Shown: piece by piece, positions 54,881 through 62,287 of the stretch
Layout: each line of letters begins with the position of its first letter
Position numbering within the stretch: position 1 is the stretch's first letter
Assembly (NCBI GenBank): GCA_019636655.1
Contig: JAHBXB010000001.1
Span: 124,001 to 188,000, forward strand
DNA: 64,000 nt
Direction of reading: 5' to 3'
Source: Phycisphaeraceae bacterium
GTDB taxonomy: Bacteria > Planctomycetota > Phycisphaerae > Phycisphaerales > UBA1924
Notes under the pieces: model-generated
What the model was told of the DNA's origin: nothing
The model's input: only the letters and a program-made list of their open reading frames with translations
The model's database searches: none
Position numbers and translations under genes: made by a program

Positions 54881-55708
54881 TTAGCGACTGCCGTCCGCGC
54901 CCGCGGCTCGACGAACGGCCTCGGCGGCTTCGTCGAGCAGGGTGAGCCGACCGCCGTAGGTCTTCTGCAGGTTCTCCCGGGTAAAGACCGCCGCGGTCGG
55001 CCCCGCGGCCACGAGCCGCATATTGAGCATGACGATGAAGTCGAAGTACTCGGGCACGGTCTGGAGGTCGTGGTGCACGGCTACGACCGTGCGTCCTTCG
55101 GAGCGGAGCGACCTGAGCACGTCGACGATGGCCTTCTCCGTCGCGGCATCAACGCCGGCAAAGGGCTCGTCCATGAAGTACAGCGGCGCATCCTGGGCCA
55201 GCGCCCGCGCGAGGAACACCCGCTGCTGCTGGCCGCCGGAGAGCTGGCTGATCTGCCTGCGGGCGAGCGGCAGCATCCCGACCTGATCGAGGGCGTGCTC
55301 CGCCGCGGCGCGGTCGTTGCGCCCGGGGCGGCGGAACCAGCCGAGGGTGCCGTAGCGGCCCATGATGACCACGTCGAGCGCATCGACGGGGAAGTCCCAG
55401 TCAACGGTCTCCCGCTGGGGGACGTAGCCGATCAGCCGGCGTGCCTGGTTGAGCGGCTTGCCGAACAGGTCGATCCGGCCGCTCGCGAGGGGAACCAGCC
55501 CGAGGATCGCCTTGATCAGCGTGCTCTTGCCCGCGCCGTTCGGCCCGACCACGGCGATCAACTGCCCGGCGGGGAGCGAGACGTCGACGTCCCAGAGAAC
55601 GGGCTTGCGGTGGTACGCCACCGTGACGTCGTGCACCTCTACGGCAGCGGCGGTCGCGGGCGGGGCATGCGGCGGCCGTGTGCGGGCGGTGCTGCTGGTG
55701 GTGGTCAT
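54881..55708 (-). CDS. Mn/Zn ABC transporter ATPase
   Basis: A 275-residue ATP-binding protein. Walker A GPNGAGKST, Q-loop in GYVPQRETVDWDFPV, signature LSGGQQQR and Walker B LYFMDEPFAGVD are all present. The VDWDFP segment is typical of ZnuC/MntA-type importers. A 20-residue Thr/Pro/Ala-rich tail precedes the domain. ATG 55708 overlaps the binding-protein stop (ATGA). It powers the two permeases downstream. Confidence 0.95.
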   Translation of the reverse strand: MTTTSSTARTRPPHAPPATAAAVEVHDVTVAYHRKPVLWDVDVSLPAGQLIAVVGPNGAGKSTLIKAILGLVPLASGRIDLFGKPLNQARRLIGYVPQRETVDWDFPVDALDVVIMGRYGTLGWFRRPGRNDRAAAEHALDQVGMLPLARRQISQLSGGQQQRVFLARALAQDAPLYFMDEPFAGVDAATEKAIVDVLRSLRSEGRTVVAVHHDLQTVPEYFDFIVMLNMRLVAAGPTAAVFTRENLQKTYGGRLTLLDEAAEAVRRAAGADGSR

Positions 55709-56694
55709 CGTGCGGGCTCCGCGAGCGCCGCGACGATGACGTCGACGTTGTGGCGCACCATGCCGATGTAGGTGCCCTCGGGGGTTCCCGACGGGCCCAT
55801 GGCGTCGCTGAAGAGTTCGCCGCCGATCTTCACGTTGTGCCCGCGGGCACGGGCCCCCTCGACGAGTGCTTCGATCGTCTTCCTGGGAACGCTGCTCTCG
55901 ACGAAGACCGCAGGGATTCGGTCCTTCACGAGCATGTCGACGAGCGCGTTGATGTCGCGCATGCTTGCCTCGGAATCGGTGCTGATCCCCTGGATCGCGC
56001 GGACCTCCATCCCGTAGGCCCGCCCGAAGTACCCGAACGCGTCGTGGGCGGTCACCAGGACACGCCGGTCGGCGGGGATGGTCGCGATGCGCTCGCGGGC
56101 CCAGGCGTCCAGCCTCGCGAGTTCTTCGAGGTACGCCGCGCTTCGCTCGTTGTACCCGGGCTTCCCGGCGGGATCGATCTCGATGAGGGCGTCGCGGGTG
56201 CGTTCGGTCGCGAGCATCCACAGCGAGACGTCGAACCAGACGTGAGGATCGAAATGTCCCTGGAACTCGGGCGGCTCGCGGAGGCGGTCTTCCGGGATCG
56301 CGTCCGTGACCTGGACGGTCGGGTGCCGCTGCGCCATCTTGACGAGCACATCCGCCATCCGTCCCTCGAGATGCAGGCCGTTGTACAGGACCAGGTCCGC
56401 CGAGGTCAGCAGCCGCACATCGCCGGGCGAGGCCTTGTACATGTGCGGATCGACCCCCTCACCCATCAGCGCCGTGACGGCCGCCCGGTCCCCGGCGACG
56501 TTGCGGGCCACATCGGCGATCATGCCGGTGGTCGCGACGACACTGAGTGGGGAACCGCTCTGCCCGTCCGCGGGCGGGGACGAGCCCTCGCCGGCGGTGC
56601 GGGAGCACGCGGCAACCAAACCGCCGGCGATGAGCGCCACCACGAGTCGGAATGCAGCCCAAGCCGGTGCTGACCAAGACCATCCGTGCCGCAT
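55705..56694 (-). CDS. Mn/Zn ABC transporter substrate-binding lipoprotein (TroA/ZnuA-like)
   Basis: A 329-residue lipoprotein (lipobox LVAAC, Cys30) of the cluster A-I metal-binding family. Probable ligands are His84 (GVDPHMYKAS), His151 (HFDPHVWFD), His217 (VTAHDAFGYFG) and Asp297 (LFSDAMG). The three-His/one-Asp set resembles TroA/ZnuA more than the His2-Glu-Asp set of Mn-specific PsaA. There is no His-rich loop. ATG 56694 follows GGAGG at 56703-56707. It is the first gene of the importer operon, under the promoter and operator-like repeats upstream. Confidence 0.93.
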   Translation of the reverse strand: MRHGWSWSAPAWAAFRLVVALIAGGLVAACSRTAGEGSSPPADGQSGSPLSVVATTGMIADVARNVAGDRAAVTALMGEGVDPHMYKASPGDVRLLTSADLVLYNGLHLEGRMADVLVKMAQRHPTVQVTDAIPEDRLREPPEFQGHFDPHVWFDVSLWMLATERTRDALIEIDPAGKPGYNERSAAYLEELARLDAWARERIATIPADRRVLVTAHDAFGYFGRAYGMEVRAIQGISTDSEASMRDINALVDMLVKDRIPAVFVESSVPRKTIEALVEGARARGHNVKIGGELFSDAMGPSGTPEGTYIGMVRHNVDVIVAALAEPAR

Positions 56695-56717
56695 GAGGGG
56701 CCTCCATCCACGAGAAG

Positions 56718-56733
56718 TGTAACCTCGGCTACA
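56718..56733. promoter_or_regulatory. Operator-like palindrome TGTAACC-TC-GGCTACA
   Basis: A 16-bp imperfect palindrome (7-bp arms, one mismatched pair) lies just downstream of the importer's -10 element. The same arm sequences recur at 56753-56759 (TGTAGCC) and 56781-56787 (GGCTACA). In the divergent region between an MntR-type regulator and its likely target, these are good candidates for the repressor's binding sites. Confidence 0.6.
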
Positions 56734-56738
56734 AATAA

Positions 56739-56767
56739 ATCGTATCATCATCTGTAGCCCACGGCAA
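56739..56767 (-). promoter_or_regulatory. Sigma-70-type promoter of the metal importer operon
   Basis: Read on the minus strand: -35 TTGCCG (56762-56767), a 17-base spacer, and -10 TACGAT (56739-56744). An operator arm (GGCTACA in this direction, 56753-56759) lies in the spacer and the full palindrome at 56718-56733 covers the expected start site, so a bound repressor would block polymerase. Confidence 0.6.
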
Positions 56768-56787
56768 CTTCTGCCGCGCTGGCTACA
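56753..56787. promoter_or_regulatory. Second pair of operator-like half sites
   Basis: TGTAGCC at 56753-56759 and GGCTACA at 56781-56787 are exact complements separated by 21 bases. The second arm overlaps TACACT (56784-56789), a possible -10 for the mntR-type gene on the plus strand, suggesting autoregulation. No clear -35 partner was found for it. Confidence 0.5.
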
Positions 56788-56795
56788 CTTTTCTG

Positions 56796-57260
56796 ATGCC
56801 ACGACCCGGCTCCAAGCCCGGTAACGCCCGCCCCGTCTCCGCACGCCAGTCCGCGGCGGTGCACGCCCAGACCCGCCGGGCGCATGCCAAGGAGACCGCA
56901 GAGGACTATGCCGAAGCGATCGCCGACCTGATCTCTTCACGGGGAGAGGCCCGCGTGACGGACATCGCCCAGTTGCTCGGCGTCTCCCACGTCACGGTGG
57001 TGAGGACGATCGCGCGGCTGCAGCGGGATGGGTGGGTCACGGCGAAGCCGTACCGGTCGATCTTCCTGACCGACTCGGGCGCTCGCCTGGCCGAGATGGC
57101 CCGGCGGCGGCACGGGATCGTGCTGAGTTTCCTCCTGTCACTGGGCGTGAGCGAGGCGGCGGCGCTCGCCGATGCGGAGGGGATCGAGCACCACGTGAGC
57201 GACGAGACGCTCGCCGCGTTCGAGCGGTTCAGCCGGCGCACGAAAAAAGGCCCGGCATAG
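56796..57260 (+). CDS. mntR: MntR/DtxR-family metal-dependent repressor
   Basis: A 154-residue DNA-binding regulator. A Lys/Arg/Gln-rich tail of about 30 residues precedes the winged helix (YAEAIADLISSRGEARVTDI, then LLGVSHVTVVRTIARLQRDG). The dimerisation helices include GIEHHVSDETLAAFERF. The C-terminal SH3-like domain of DtxR is absent, as in MntR. It would repress the divergent importer when Mn or a related metal is plentiful. No ribosome site precedes the ATG. The TAG stop lies in the loop of the following terminator. Confidence 0.9.
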   Translation: MPRPGSKPGNARPVSARQSAAVHAQTRRAHAKETAEDYAEAIADLISSRGEARVTDIAQLLGVSHVTVVRTIARLQRDGWVTAKPYRSIFLTDSGARLAEMARRRHGIVLSFLLSLGVSEAAALADAEGIEHHVSDETLAAFERFSRRTKKGPA

Positions 57261-57271
57261 GCCGGGCCTTT
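57243..57271. terminator. Bidirectional terminator shared by mntR and the DUF2959 gene
   Basis: An 11-bp perfect stem (AAAGGCCCGGC at 57246-57256 with 57261-57271) has loop ATAG. On the minus strand a run of six T (57243-57248) makes it a good terminator for the convergent lipoprotein gene. In the plus direction only three T follow. The mntR stop codon (57258-57260) is inside the loop. Confidence 0.85.
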
Positions 57272-57295
57272 GGGGGAATACCGGAGGAAGGGCGA

Positions 57296-57919
57296 TCAGT
57301 TCGGGATCAGCTTGTTCGTCTCGGCGACCAGGACGCCCAGGCTCTGCTTGAGCATGAACGACTGCTTGGTGGCGTCCTCGAGCTTGGGCATGAGCGACTG
57401 CACGTTGGCGGAGCTCATGTCGGTGGCGAGGCTGGCCTCGGTGTCCTTCAAGGTGGTGAGGAGGCTCATGTACTGGTCGCGGGTCCGTTGCATGTACTCC
57501 TGCAGAACGGAGTACTTCAGGGCGCCCTGCGTGCGTTGGGCGTTGGCATCGGGCATGGCATCTCCCGGCTCGCCGGCGATCTGGCGGTCCCACGCGGCGA
57601 AGTAGGCCTGGCCGTCGTCGCGCATGTAGCCCGCCTGGGCCTGGATCAGGGCCGCCTGGCGACGCAGACCGCCGAGGTCGCTCTGGAAGGTCTTAAACGC
57701 GGCCTCGCGGTTCGTGGTCGCGGACGACATCACGTTGGTCAGGGACTTCATCGTGCTGTCGAGCTGCGGGATCGCCTGGGACAGCTCCTGCTTGTACGTG
57801 ACGGCGCTCACTCGCGCCTGGTCGTACACCTCTTCGCGGGTGGGCGAGCACCCGGTGGCGGTCAGCAGCGCCGCTCCGACGGCTGCCAGCGTCATCGTCC
57901 CGATCAATCGTCTGTTCAT
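57296..57919 (-). CDS. DUF2959-like lipoprotein
   Basis: A 207-residue helical lipoprotein (signal with LTATGC, Cys24). The rest is a long coiled-coil-like sequence (VTYKQELSQAIPQLDSTMKS, AAFKTFQSDLGGLRRQAALI) of the DUF2959 kind. Function is unknown; a periplasmic structural or trafficking role is possible. ATG 57919 follows GGAG at a suitable distance. The longer upstream frame belongs partly to transposase remains and is not used. Confidence 0.8.
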   Translation of the reverse strand: MNRRLIGTMTLAAVGAALLTATGCSPTREEVYDQARVSAVTYKQELSQAIPQLDSTMKSLTNVMSSATTNREAAFKTFQSDLGGLRRQAALIQAQAGYMRDDGQAYFAAWDRQIAGEPGDAMPDANAQRTQGALKYSVLQEYMQRTRDQYMSLLTTLKDTEASLATDMSSANVQSLMPKLEDATKQSFMLKQSLGVLVAETNKLIPN

Positions 57920-58065
57920 GGCAGGACTCCTGGTTCGTGTTTGATACCCGGCTTCGGGTGGTTGACCGAGCCGGCGGTTGAATCGTGTCGTGCGAGTATA
58001 TCGTGCAAAGGTGCGGCTATCGTGGCGAGCAGAACTGGTAGCGGCATCGTGCGTAAAGAAGTCCC

Positions 58066-58510
58066 CTATTTTAGTGATCTGGCCGCGAGACGAGCGCATG
58101 ATTCCTCGCGATCCATCCGAGTGAGTGTGGCATCGGCGTCGTCGGTCCAGACGAAGAGCTTGGCGTCGTCGTTGTGGACAGCGAGGTAATCGAGTGCGGT
58201 GGCGATGCTGGGGAATACCCCGCGGCGGAGCTGCTTTTGCGTCAGGCTGGCGAAAGCGTGTTCGATCTGGTTGTGCCAGTTGGAGTTGGTTGGGGGGATG
58301 CAGTGGTATTCGGGATGACACGTCAGCCGCCGCCAGCGGCGGCCTGTGTGAGGCGTCGCTGCCCAGCACGATGTGCATCGCCGTGTTCAGGGTTCGAACG
58401 TCTTCACCACCGCGCCGATGGAGTTGAGGAATCCGACGAACTCCTGGCGCCGATGGTTGCGATGGCATTCGCCGATTACCACACCGGTCTTGGAAGACTC
58501 TCTTTCAGAC
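58066..58510 (-). pseudogene. IS630-family transposase remnant, multiply frameshifted
   Basis: Three pieces of an IS630-type DDE transposase in different minus frames. The first is GVVIGECHRNHRRQEFVGFL with NSIGAVVKTFEP and a stop (about 58510-58390); the second is NTAMHIVLGSDASHR (about 58388-58330). The third is CHPEYHCIPPTNSNWHNQIE, then LTQKQLRRGVFPSIATALDY and KLFVWTDDAD, ending at 58066. The catalytic Glu region is kept, but the usual LDN motif of the second Asp is altered to LGSD. The gene is dead. I found no terminal inverted repeats. Confidence 0.75.
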
Positions 58511-58520
58511 GCTCCGTCGA

Positions 58521-58636
58521 AACGCGGTGCAGGATCACCGCGAGATACTCAAGATCCGTGGGCGGTAACAGCGATCACCGGACACTCGGAGGAAGTAGAA
58601 CCCAAGCACTACCTCGGCTACGACAGGCTGACATGA
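58521..58636 (+). pseudogene. Tyrosine-recombinase C-terminal remnant
   Basis: The frame ending at the TGA at 58634-58636 reads VTAITGHSEEVEPKHYLGYD. It matches the end of phage-type integrases, where TGHS precedes the catalytic Tyr by about ten residues (here in KHY). Nothing upstream of about 58521 continues the enzyme, and the IS630 remnant begins there on the other strand. It is therefore a truncated tail, perhaps cut by the insertion sequence. Confidence 0.6.
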
Positions 58637-58758
58637 ATAGGGCCACCGGCGCAGCGAAACACAATGGGGTGGAACTGGTTGTTGCGATATGGAAGTCGCT
58701 GCTAGCCGCGACCGTGGAGGAGATTCTCGCTGTTGTGTGCAAGCAAGCCGCCGGTTGA
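58633..58758 (+). CDS. Small ORF coupled to the integrase tail
   Basis: A 41-residue frame from ATG 58633, overlapping the integrase-tail stop (ATGA). The product contains NGVELVVAIWKSLLAATVEE and is partly amphipathic. The four-base overlap suggests it was translated together with the former integrase. No family is recognised, and it may be non-functional now that the integrase is broken. Confidence 0.35.
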   Translation: MNRATGAAKHNGVELVVAIWKSLLAATVEEILAVVCKQAAG

Positions 58759-58764
58759 TGTTGG

Positions 58765-59406
58765 TCACGCTCCGATGCGGCGAAGCCGGTCGATGGTGGG
58801 CGTGATTTCCGGGTCTCTGAGTTCCCGCGGTATCGACGCGAAATAGTCTCCGTCGATTTCGACGTCGGTATTTGCTCCGTGGTCTGGCGCGGCGTCCAAG
58901 AACATTTTTCCGTCTTCAAAGTCGCGGTCCCACAAGACCTGATCGCTCAGATCTTCGATCGCCCAAGTCCACTCTTCAAGATCGTCGTCGTTATCGGCAA
59001 GGGCTTTAAGGCCACGCTCGTAGCACCCAGCTCGAATAATGCTCCGGATATCAAAGCTGTCGGCCGCATCAAGTTCGAACTCGACGAGGGCCAGCAGTTG
59101 CTTGTAAACCGCGTAGATAGCCGCCTCGCTCGCGGCGGTGTGGGCCGGAGTCGACACAGAAGAGGGGTCGAGAAGCGCACCCGCGATATCTTCAAGCAAT
59201 GCCAATCGCTGGCCGTAGGAAAGCGAATCGAACACCTCCACGCTGCTCTCGTGGTCGTCGCCCCACTCAGCCAACTCCTCGACGAGAGCACTCAACCCGG
59301 CCTTGAAAGCTCGGGCTTCCGCACCCTTCAGAACGCGATTTCCTTGAGGGGTTCGCCACATGGCCGCTCGCTCAAAGCGGAACTGCCGCAACCCGGCTTC
59401 GGCCAT
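58765..59406 (-). CDS. Hypothetical acidic protein
   Basis: An approximately 213-residue acidic helical protein of no recognised family (LVEELAEWGDDHESSVEVFD, YKQLLALVEFELDAADSFDI, LADNDDDLEEWTWAIEDL). ATG 59406 is preferred because GAGGCGG lies just before it. An ATG at 59454 would place the start only eight bases from the tRNA gene. Its wobble bias is weaker than in core genes, and it adjoins mobile-element remains, so it may have arrived by transfer. Confidence 0.6.
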   Translation of the reverse strand: MAEAGLRQFRFERAAMWRTPQGNRVLKGAEARAFKAGLSALVEELAEWGDDHESSVEVFDSLSYGQRLALLEDIAGALLDPSSVSTPAHTAASEAAIYAVYKQLLALVEFELDAADSFDIRSIIRAGCYERGLKALADNDDDLEEWTWAIEDLSDQVLWDRDFEDGKMFLDAAPDHGANTDVEIDGDYFASIPRELRDPEITPTIDRLRRIGA

Positions 59407-59461
59407 CCGCCTCAAATAGGCCGAAGGTGAATAGAACCGCAAACGCAGATTCAAATCGAAG

Positions 59462-59534
<73 letters not shown>

Positions 59535-59934
59535 GTTCACGCGGCGGATTTCTCCCGCCGTCGGCCATTCTAGCCCTTCAGCCCCTTCCGTCCAGATTGA
59601 TCGGTCCGCTTGGCCCGCCTAGGTATGCCTGACACTCGCGCCTTGTCGTCGTTCCACCCGGGGTCGGCCTCAGTGCACAACGTCCGATCCCGCGCTCTCG
59701 GCGCGGCGACTTCCGGTTCAGTGCCGCCTGCTCTGAGACAGTGCCAAACCCATCCCAGCCCAGCGGTTCCGGCCGCGGTTTACCCCTGCTCTGGCCGCGT
59801 TGACTCCCCCAGTGCTTTCACCTAACCTTCCGGTCCGATTCCCGGCTCGTTTGGGGGAATCATCACCTCAGTCCAACGCGGCTTCAGCCGGATGGCCGGC
59901 AGCCGGTGGCCTCACCCGACTGGAGCGTCTCGCC
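59535..59934. other. 400-base gap upstream of rpmF
   Basis: No gene is supported. In many bacteria a DUF177 (YceD) gene precedes rpmF; none is seen here. The only clear signal is the promoter at 59800-59828. The rest is GC-rich sequence without repeats or a readable terminator. Confidence 0.6.
59800..59828 (+). promoter_or_regulatory. Sigma-70-type promoter for rpmF-plsX-fabH-fabD
   Basis: -35 TTGACT (59800-59805), a 17-base spacer and -10 TAACCT (59823-59828), about 107 bases before the rpmF start. The -35 is close to consensus and the spacing is ideal, so this is the probable main promoter of the operon, leaving a leader of about 100 bases. Confidence 0.65.
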
Positions 59935-60135
59935 ATGCAGCCTGCCTTTCGCCAATCCTACGGTCGGACCCGCCGCCGCCGTTCGCACCATGCCCTGACG
60001 GCTGTGAAGCCCACGCTCGACCCCCTCTCGGGCATGCCGAAGATGCACCACCGCGTCTGCAAGGAATCCGGGTACGTCCGGCCCGGCCTGCGCATCAGCG
60101 TTCCGAAGCTTGGGATCGGTTCTCAGAAGGGCTAA
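59935..60135 (+). CDS. rpmF: 50S ribosomal protein L32
   Basis: A 66-residue basic protein matching bL32: GRTRRRRSHHALTAVKPTLD near the N-terminus and HHRVCKESGYVRPGL in the second half. The usual zinc CxxC pair is reduced to one Cys (HRVCKESGYV), giving a zinc-free form. The ATG at 59935 is preferred; the upstream extension of the frame lacks similarity. The order rpmF-plsX-fabH-fabD is the conserved bacterial arrangement linking ribosome and lipid synthesis. Confidence 0.92.
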   Translation: MQPAFRQSYGRTRRRRSHHALTAVKPTLDPLSGMPKMHHRVCKESGYVRPGLRISVPKLGIGSQKG

Positions 60136-60140
60136 GGCCG

Positions 60141-61181
60141 ATGCGGCTTGCCGTTGACGTCATGGGGGGCGACCACGCTCCCGATGCGATCCTGAAGGGC
60201 TGCCTGGATGCCCTGCCGTCGCTGGGGCCCGATGACCAGTTGGTACTGGTCGGCAACCGGCGCGATATCCAGGAGATCCTCACTGAGCGCGGCGCTACCG
60301 ACCCGCGGCTGATCGTCGAGCACGCCTCCGAAGTCATCGGGATGGATGAGAGCCCGGTGGACGCCGTCCGGGCCAAGAAGGATTCCTCGCTGGTCCGCAT
60401 GGCCCTGCTCGGCTCCCGCAAGGCCGAGGTTCCCTGCGACGTCGTCCTCTCCGCAGGGAACACCGGGGCGTGCGTCTCCGCTGCGACCATGCACATGAAG
60501 CGACTGCCCGGAGTCCACCGCCCGGGCATCGCCGTGACAATCCCCTCGTTCAAGGGGCCGGTGGTCCTTTGTGATGCCGGGGCCAACCCTGAGCCGCGGG
60601 CGACCCACCTTTGGCAGTATGGGATCATGTCCGCCGTATTCTCCCACCAGGTCCTGGGGATCGAGCGGCCGCGCGTGGCCCAGATGAACATCGGGTCGGA
60701 AGAGGGCAAGGGCACCGACCTGATCCAGCAGGTCCACGAGCTGTGCAAGGCCACACCCGGGATGAACTACATCGGGTTCATCGAGGGGCGCGACCTGTTC
60801 GACGGCGCGGCAGATGTCGTGATTACCGATGGCTTTGTCGGGAACACGCTGCTGAAGATGGCCGAGGGTCTGGCCAAGAGCCTCATCCAGAACATGATCG
60901 AGCACGTCTTTGCCGCCGACATGGACCTGGCGCTCCAGCTCGAGCCGGTGATGAAGTCGCTCTACAAGCGGATGGACTACCACGAGTACGGCGGCGCCCC
61001 GCTCCTGGGGGTCAATGGCGTCTGCGTCATCGCCCACGGTTCCAGCCAGGCCAAGACGATCAAGTCCGCGATCGCCAACTGCCGGCAGTACGTCAAGTCC
61101 GGGTTCAACGATTCCATCATCCAGCGGCTGGCGGAGGTCGAACACATTGCCCGGCACCAGCACCAGGCGGAGCCGGCATGA
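60141..61181 (+). CDS. plsX: Phosphate acyltransferase PlsX
   Basis: A 346-residue enzyme making acyl-phosphate from acyl-ACP for phospholipid synthesis. It shows the start MRLAVDVMGGDHAP, SAGNTGACVSAA, CDAGANPEPR, GSEEGKGTDL, GFIEGRDLFDGAADVVITDG and GGAPLLGVNG. ATG 60141 lies five bases after the rpmF stop, following GAAGGGCTAAGG. It overlaps fabH by four bases. Confidence 0.97.
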   Translation: MRLAVDVMGGDHAPDAILKGCLDALPSLGPDDQLVLVGNRRDIQEILTERGATDPRLIVEHASEVIGMDESPVDAVRAKKDSSLVRMALLGSRKAEVPCDVVLSAGNTGACVSAATMHMKRLPGVHRPGIAVTIPSFKGPVVLCDAGANPEPRATHLWQYGIMSAVFSHQVLGIERPRVAQMNIGSEEGKGTDLIQQVHELCKATPGMNYIGFIEGRDLFDGAADVVITDGFVGNTLLKMAEGLAKSLIQNMIEHVFAADMDLALQLEPVMKSLYKRMDYHEYGGAPLLGVNGVCVIAHGSSQAKTIKSAIANCRQYVKSGFNDSIIQRLAEVEHIARHQHQAEPA

Positions 61182-62221
61182 CCACTCCGGCTCCCGCCGC
61201 CGCCGGACCTCGCCCGACGCCCGCGGTGCGCGGGGTGGAGCTTCTCGGCACCGGATCGGCCCTCCCGGCTCGCCGGCTGACCAACGTCGACCTCGAGAAG
61301 ATGATGGACACCTCGGACGAATGGATCGTCCAGCGGACCGGTATCCGGGAACGACGGATCATCAACCGCGAGGCCGGGGAATCCGCTCACTCGCTGAGTG
61401 CCGACGCCTTGCGGGCCGCGCTGACCGATGCAAAGATCGGCCCGGAAGAACTCGACCTGGTGATCGTCGCGACAATGACGGCGGAGATGACCTGCCCGCC
61501 GACTTCCTGCCGCGTTATTGATTCTGTCGGCGCTGCGAACGCAGGCGCGTTCGACCTTTCCGCCGCGTGCTGCGGCTTTGTCTTCGCGATCAATACCGCT
61601 CACGATCTGATCAAGTGCGGTGGGTACCGAACCATCGCGGTGATCGGGTGCGACACGCTCTCGATCAACATGGACTACACGACCGAGGGGCGCAGCACCG
61701 CGATCATCTTCGGCGACGCGGCGGGCGCGGCCATCTTCCGCGCGTGCGACGACGCCGGCAAGGGGATCCTCGCTCAGAGCATGCACGCCGATGGTGGGGG
61801 ATGGAAGGACATCTACGTTCCCCGGTGTGCGCACGATTTCCCGAGCGGAACGGAGCCCGACGCCGCCAAGCACGGCTTTGTGCAGATGAATGGCGCGCAG
61901 GTCTTCAAGTTCGCTGTCGGGACCTTCCCTGAGTTGATCGCCGAGACGCTGGCCAAGGCCGCGATCGCCGCCGACAAGGTCGACATGTACGTCTGCCATC
62001 AGAGCAACGCACGCATCCTCCAGGCTGCCCGCGACCGATTCGGGCTCCCAGCCGACAAACTCTATATCAACATTGACCGTTACGGGAACACCGTCGCGGC
62101 CAGCGTCCCCCTGTGCCTCGATGAACTCCGGCGGGCAGGCCGAGTTCAGGCGGGTCAGCGGGTCATGTTCGTGGCCTTTGGAGGCGGCCTGACGTGGGGA
62201 AGCAGCCTCTGGCAGCTCTGA
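61178..62221 (+). CDS. fabH: Beta-ketoacyl-ACP synthase III
   Basis: A 347-residue condensing enzyme that starts fatty-acid synthesis from acetyl-CoA and malonyl-ACP. The catalytic triad is visible: Cys131 in DLSAACCGF, His274 in CHQSNARIL and Asn304 in RYGNTVAAS. TSDEWIVQRTGIRERR is typical of the family. An Ala/Pro-rich 17-residue extension precedes the conserved start. ATG overlaps the plsX stop (ATGA), indicating coupled translation. Confidence 0.97.
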   Translation: MTTPAPAAAGPRPTPAVRGVELLGTGSALPARRLTNVDLEKMMDTSDEWIVQRTGIRERRIINREAGESAHSLSADALRAALTDAKIGPEELDLVIVATMTAEMTCPPTSCRVIDSVGAANAGAFDLSAACCGFVFAINTAHDLIKCGGYRTIAVIGCDTLSINMDYTTEGRSTAIIFGDAAGAAIFRACDDAGKGILAQSMHADGGGWKDIYVPRCAHDFPSGTEPDAAKHGFVQMNGAQVFKFAVGTFPELIAETLAKAAIAADKVDMYVCHQSNARILQAARDRFGLPADKLYINIDRYGNTVAASVPLCLDELRRAGRVQAGQRVMFVAFGGGLTWGSSLWQL

Positions 62222-62287
62222 GCGGCGTCGGAATGGCGAGGTCCACCGGATCGCACGCCGGCGCGTGTTCCCCCATATCCTTGTTCC

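Noticed and set aside
58373-58636. Intact 87-residue protein gene in the integrase-tail frame
   Set aside because: Only the last about 38 residues resemble an integrase; the upstream part is antisense to the IS630 remnant.
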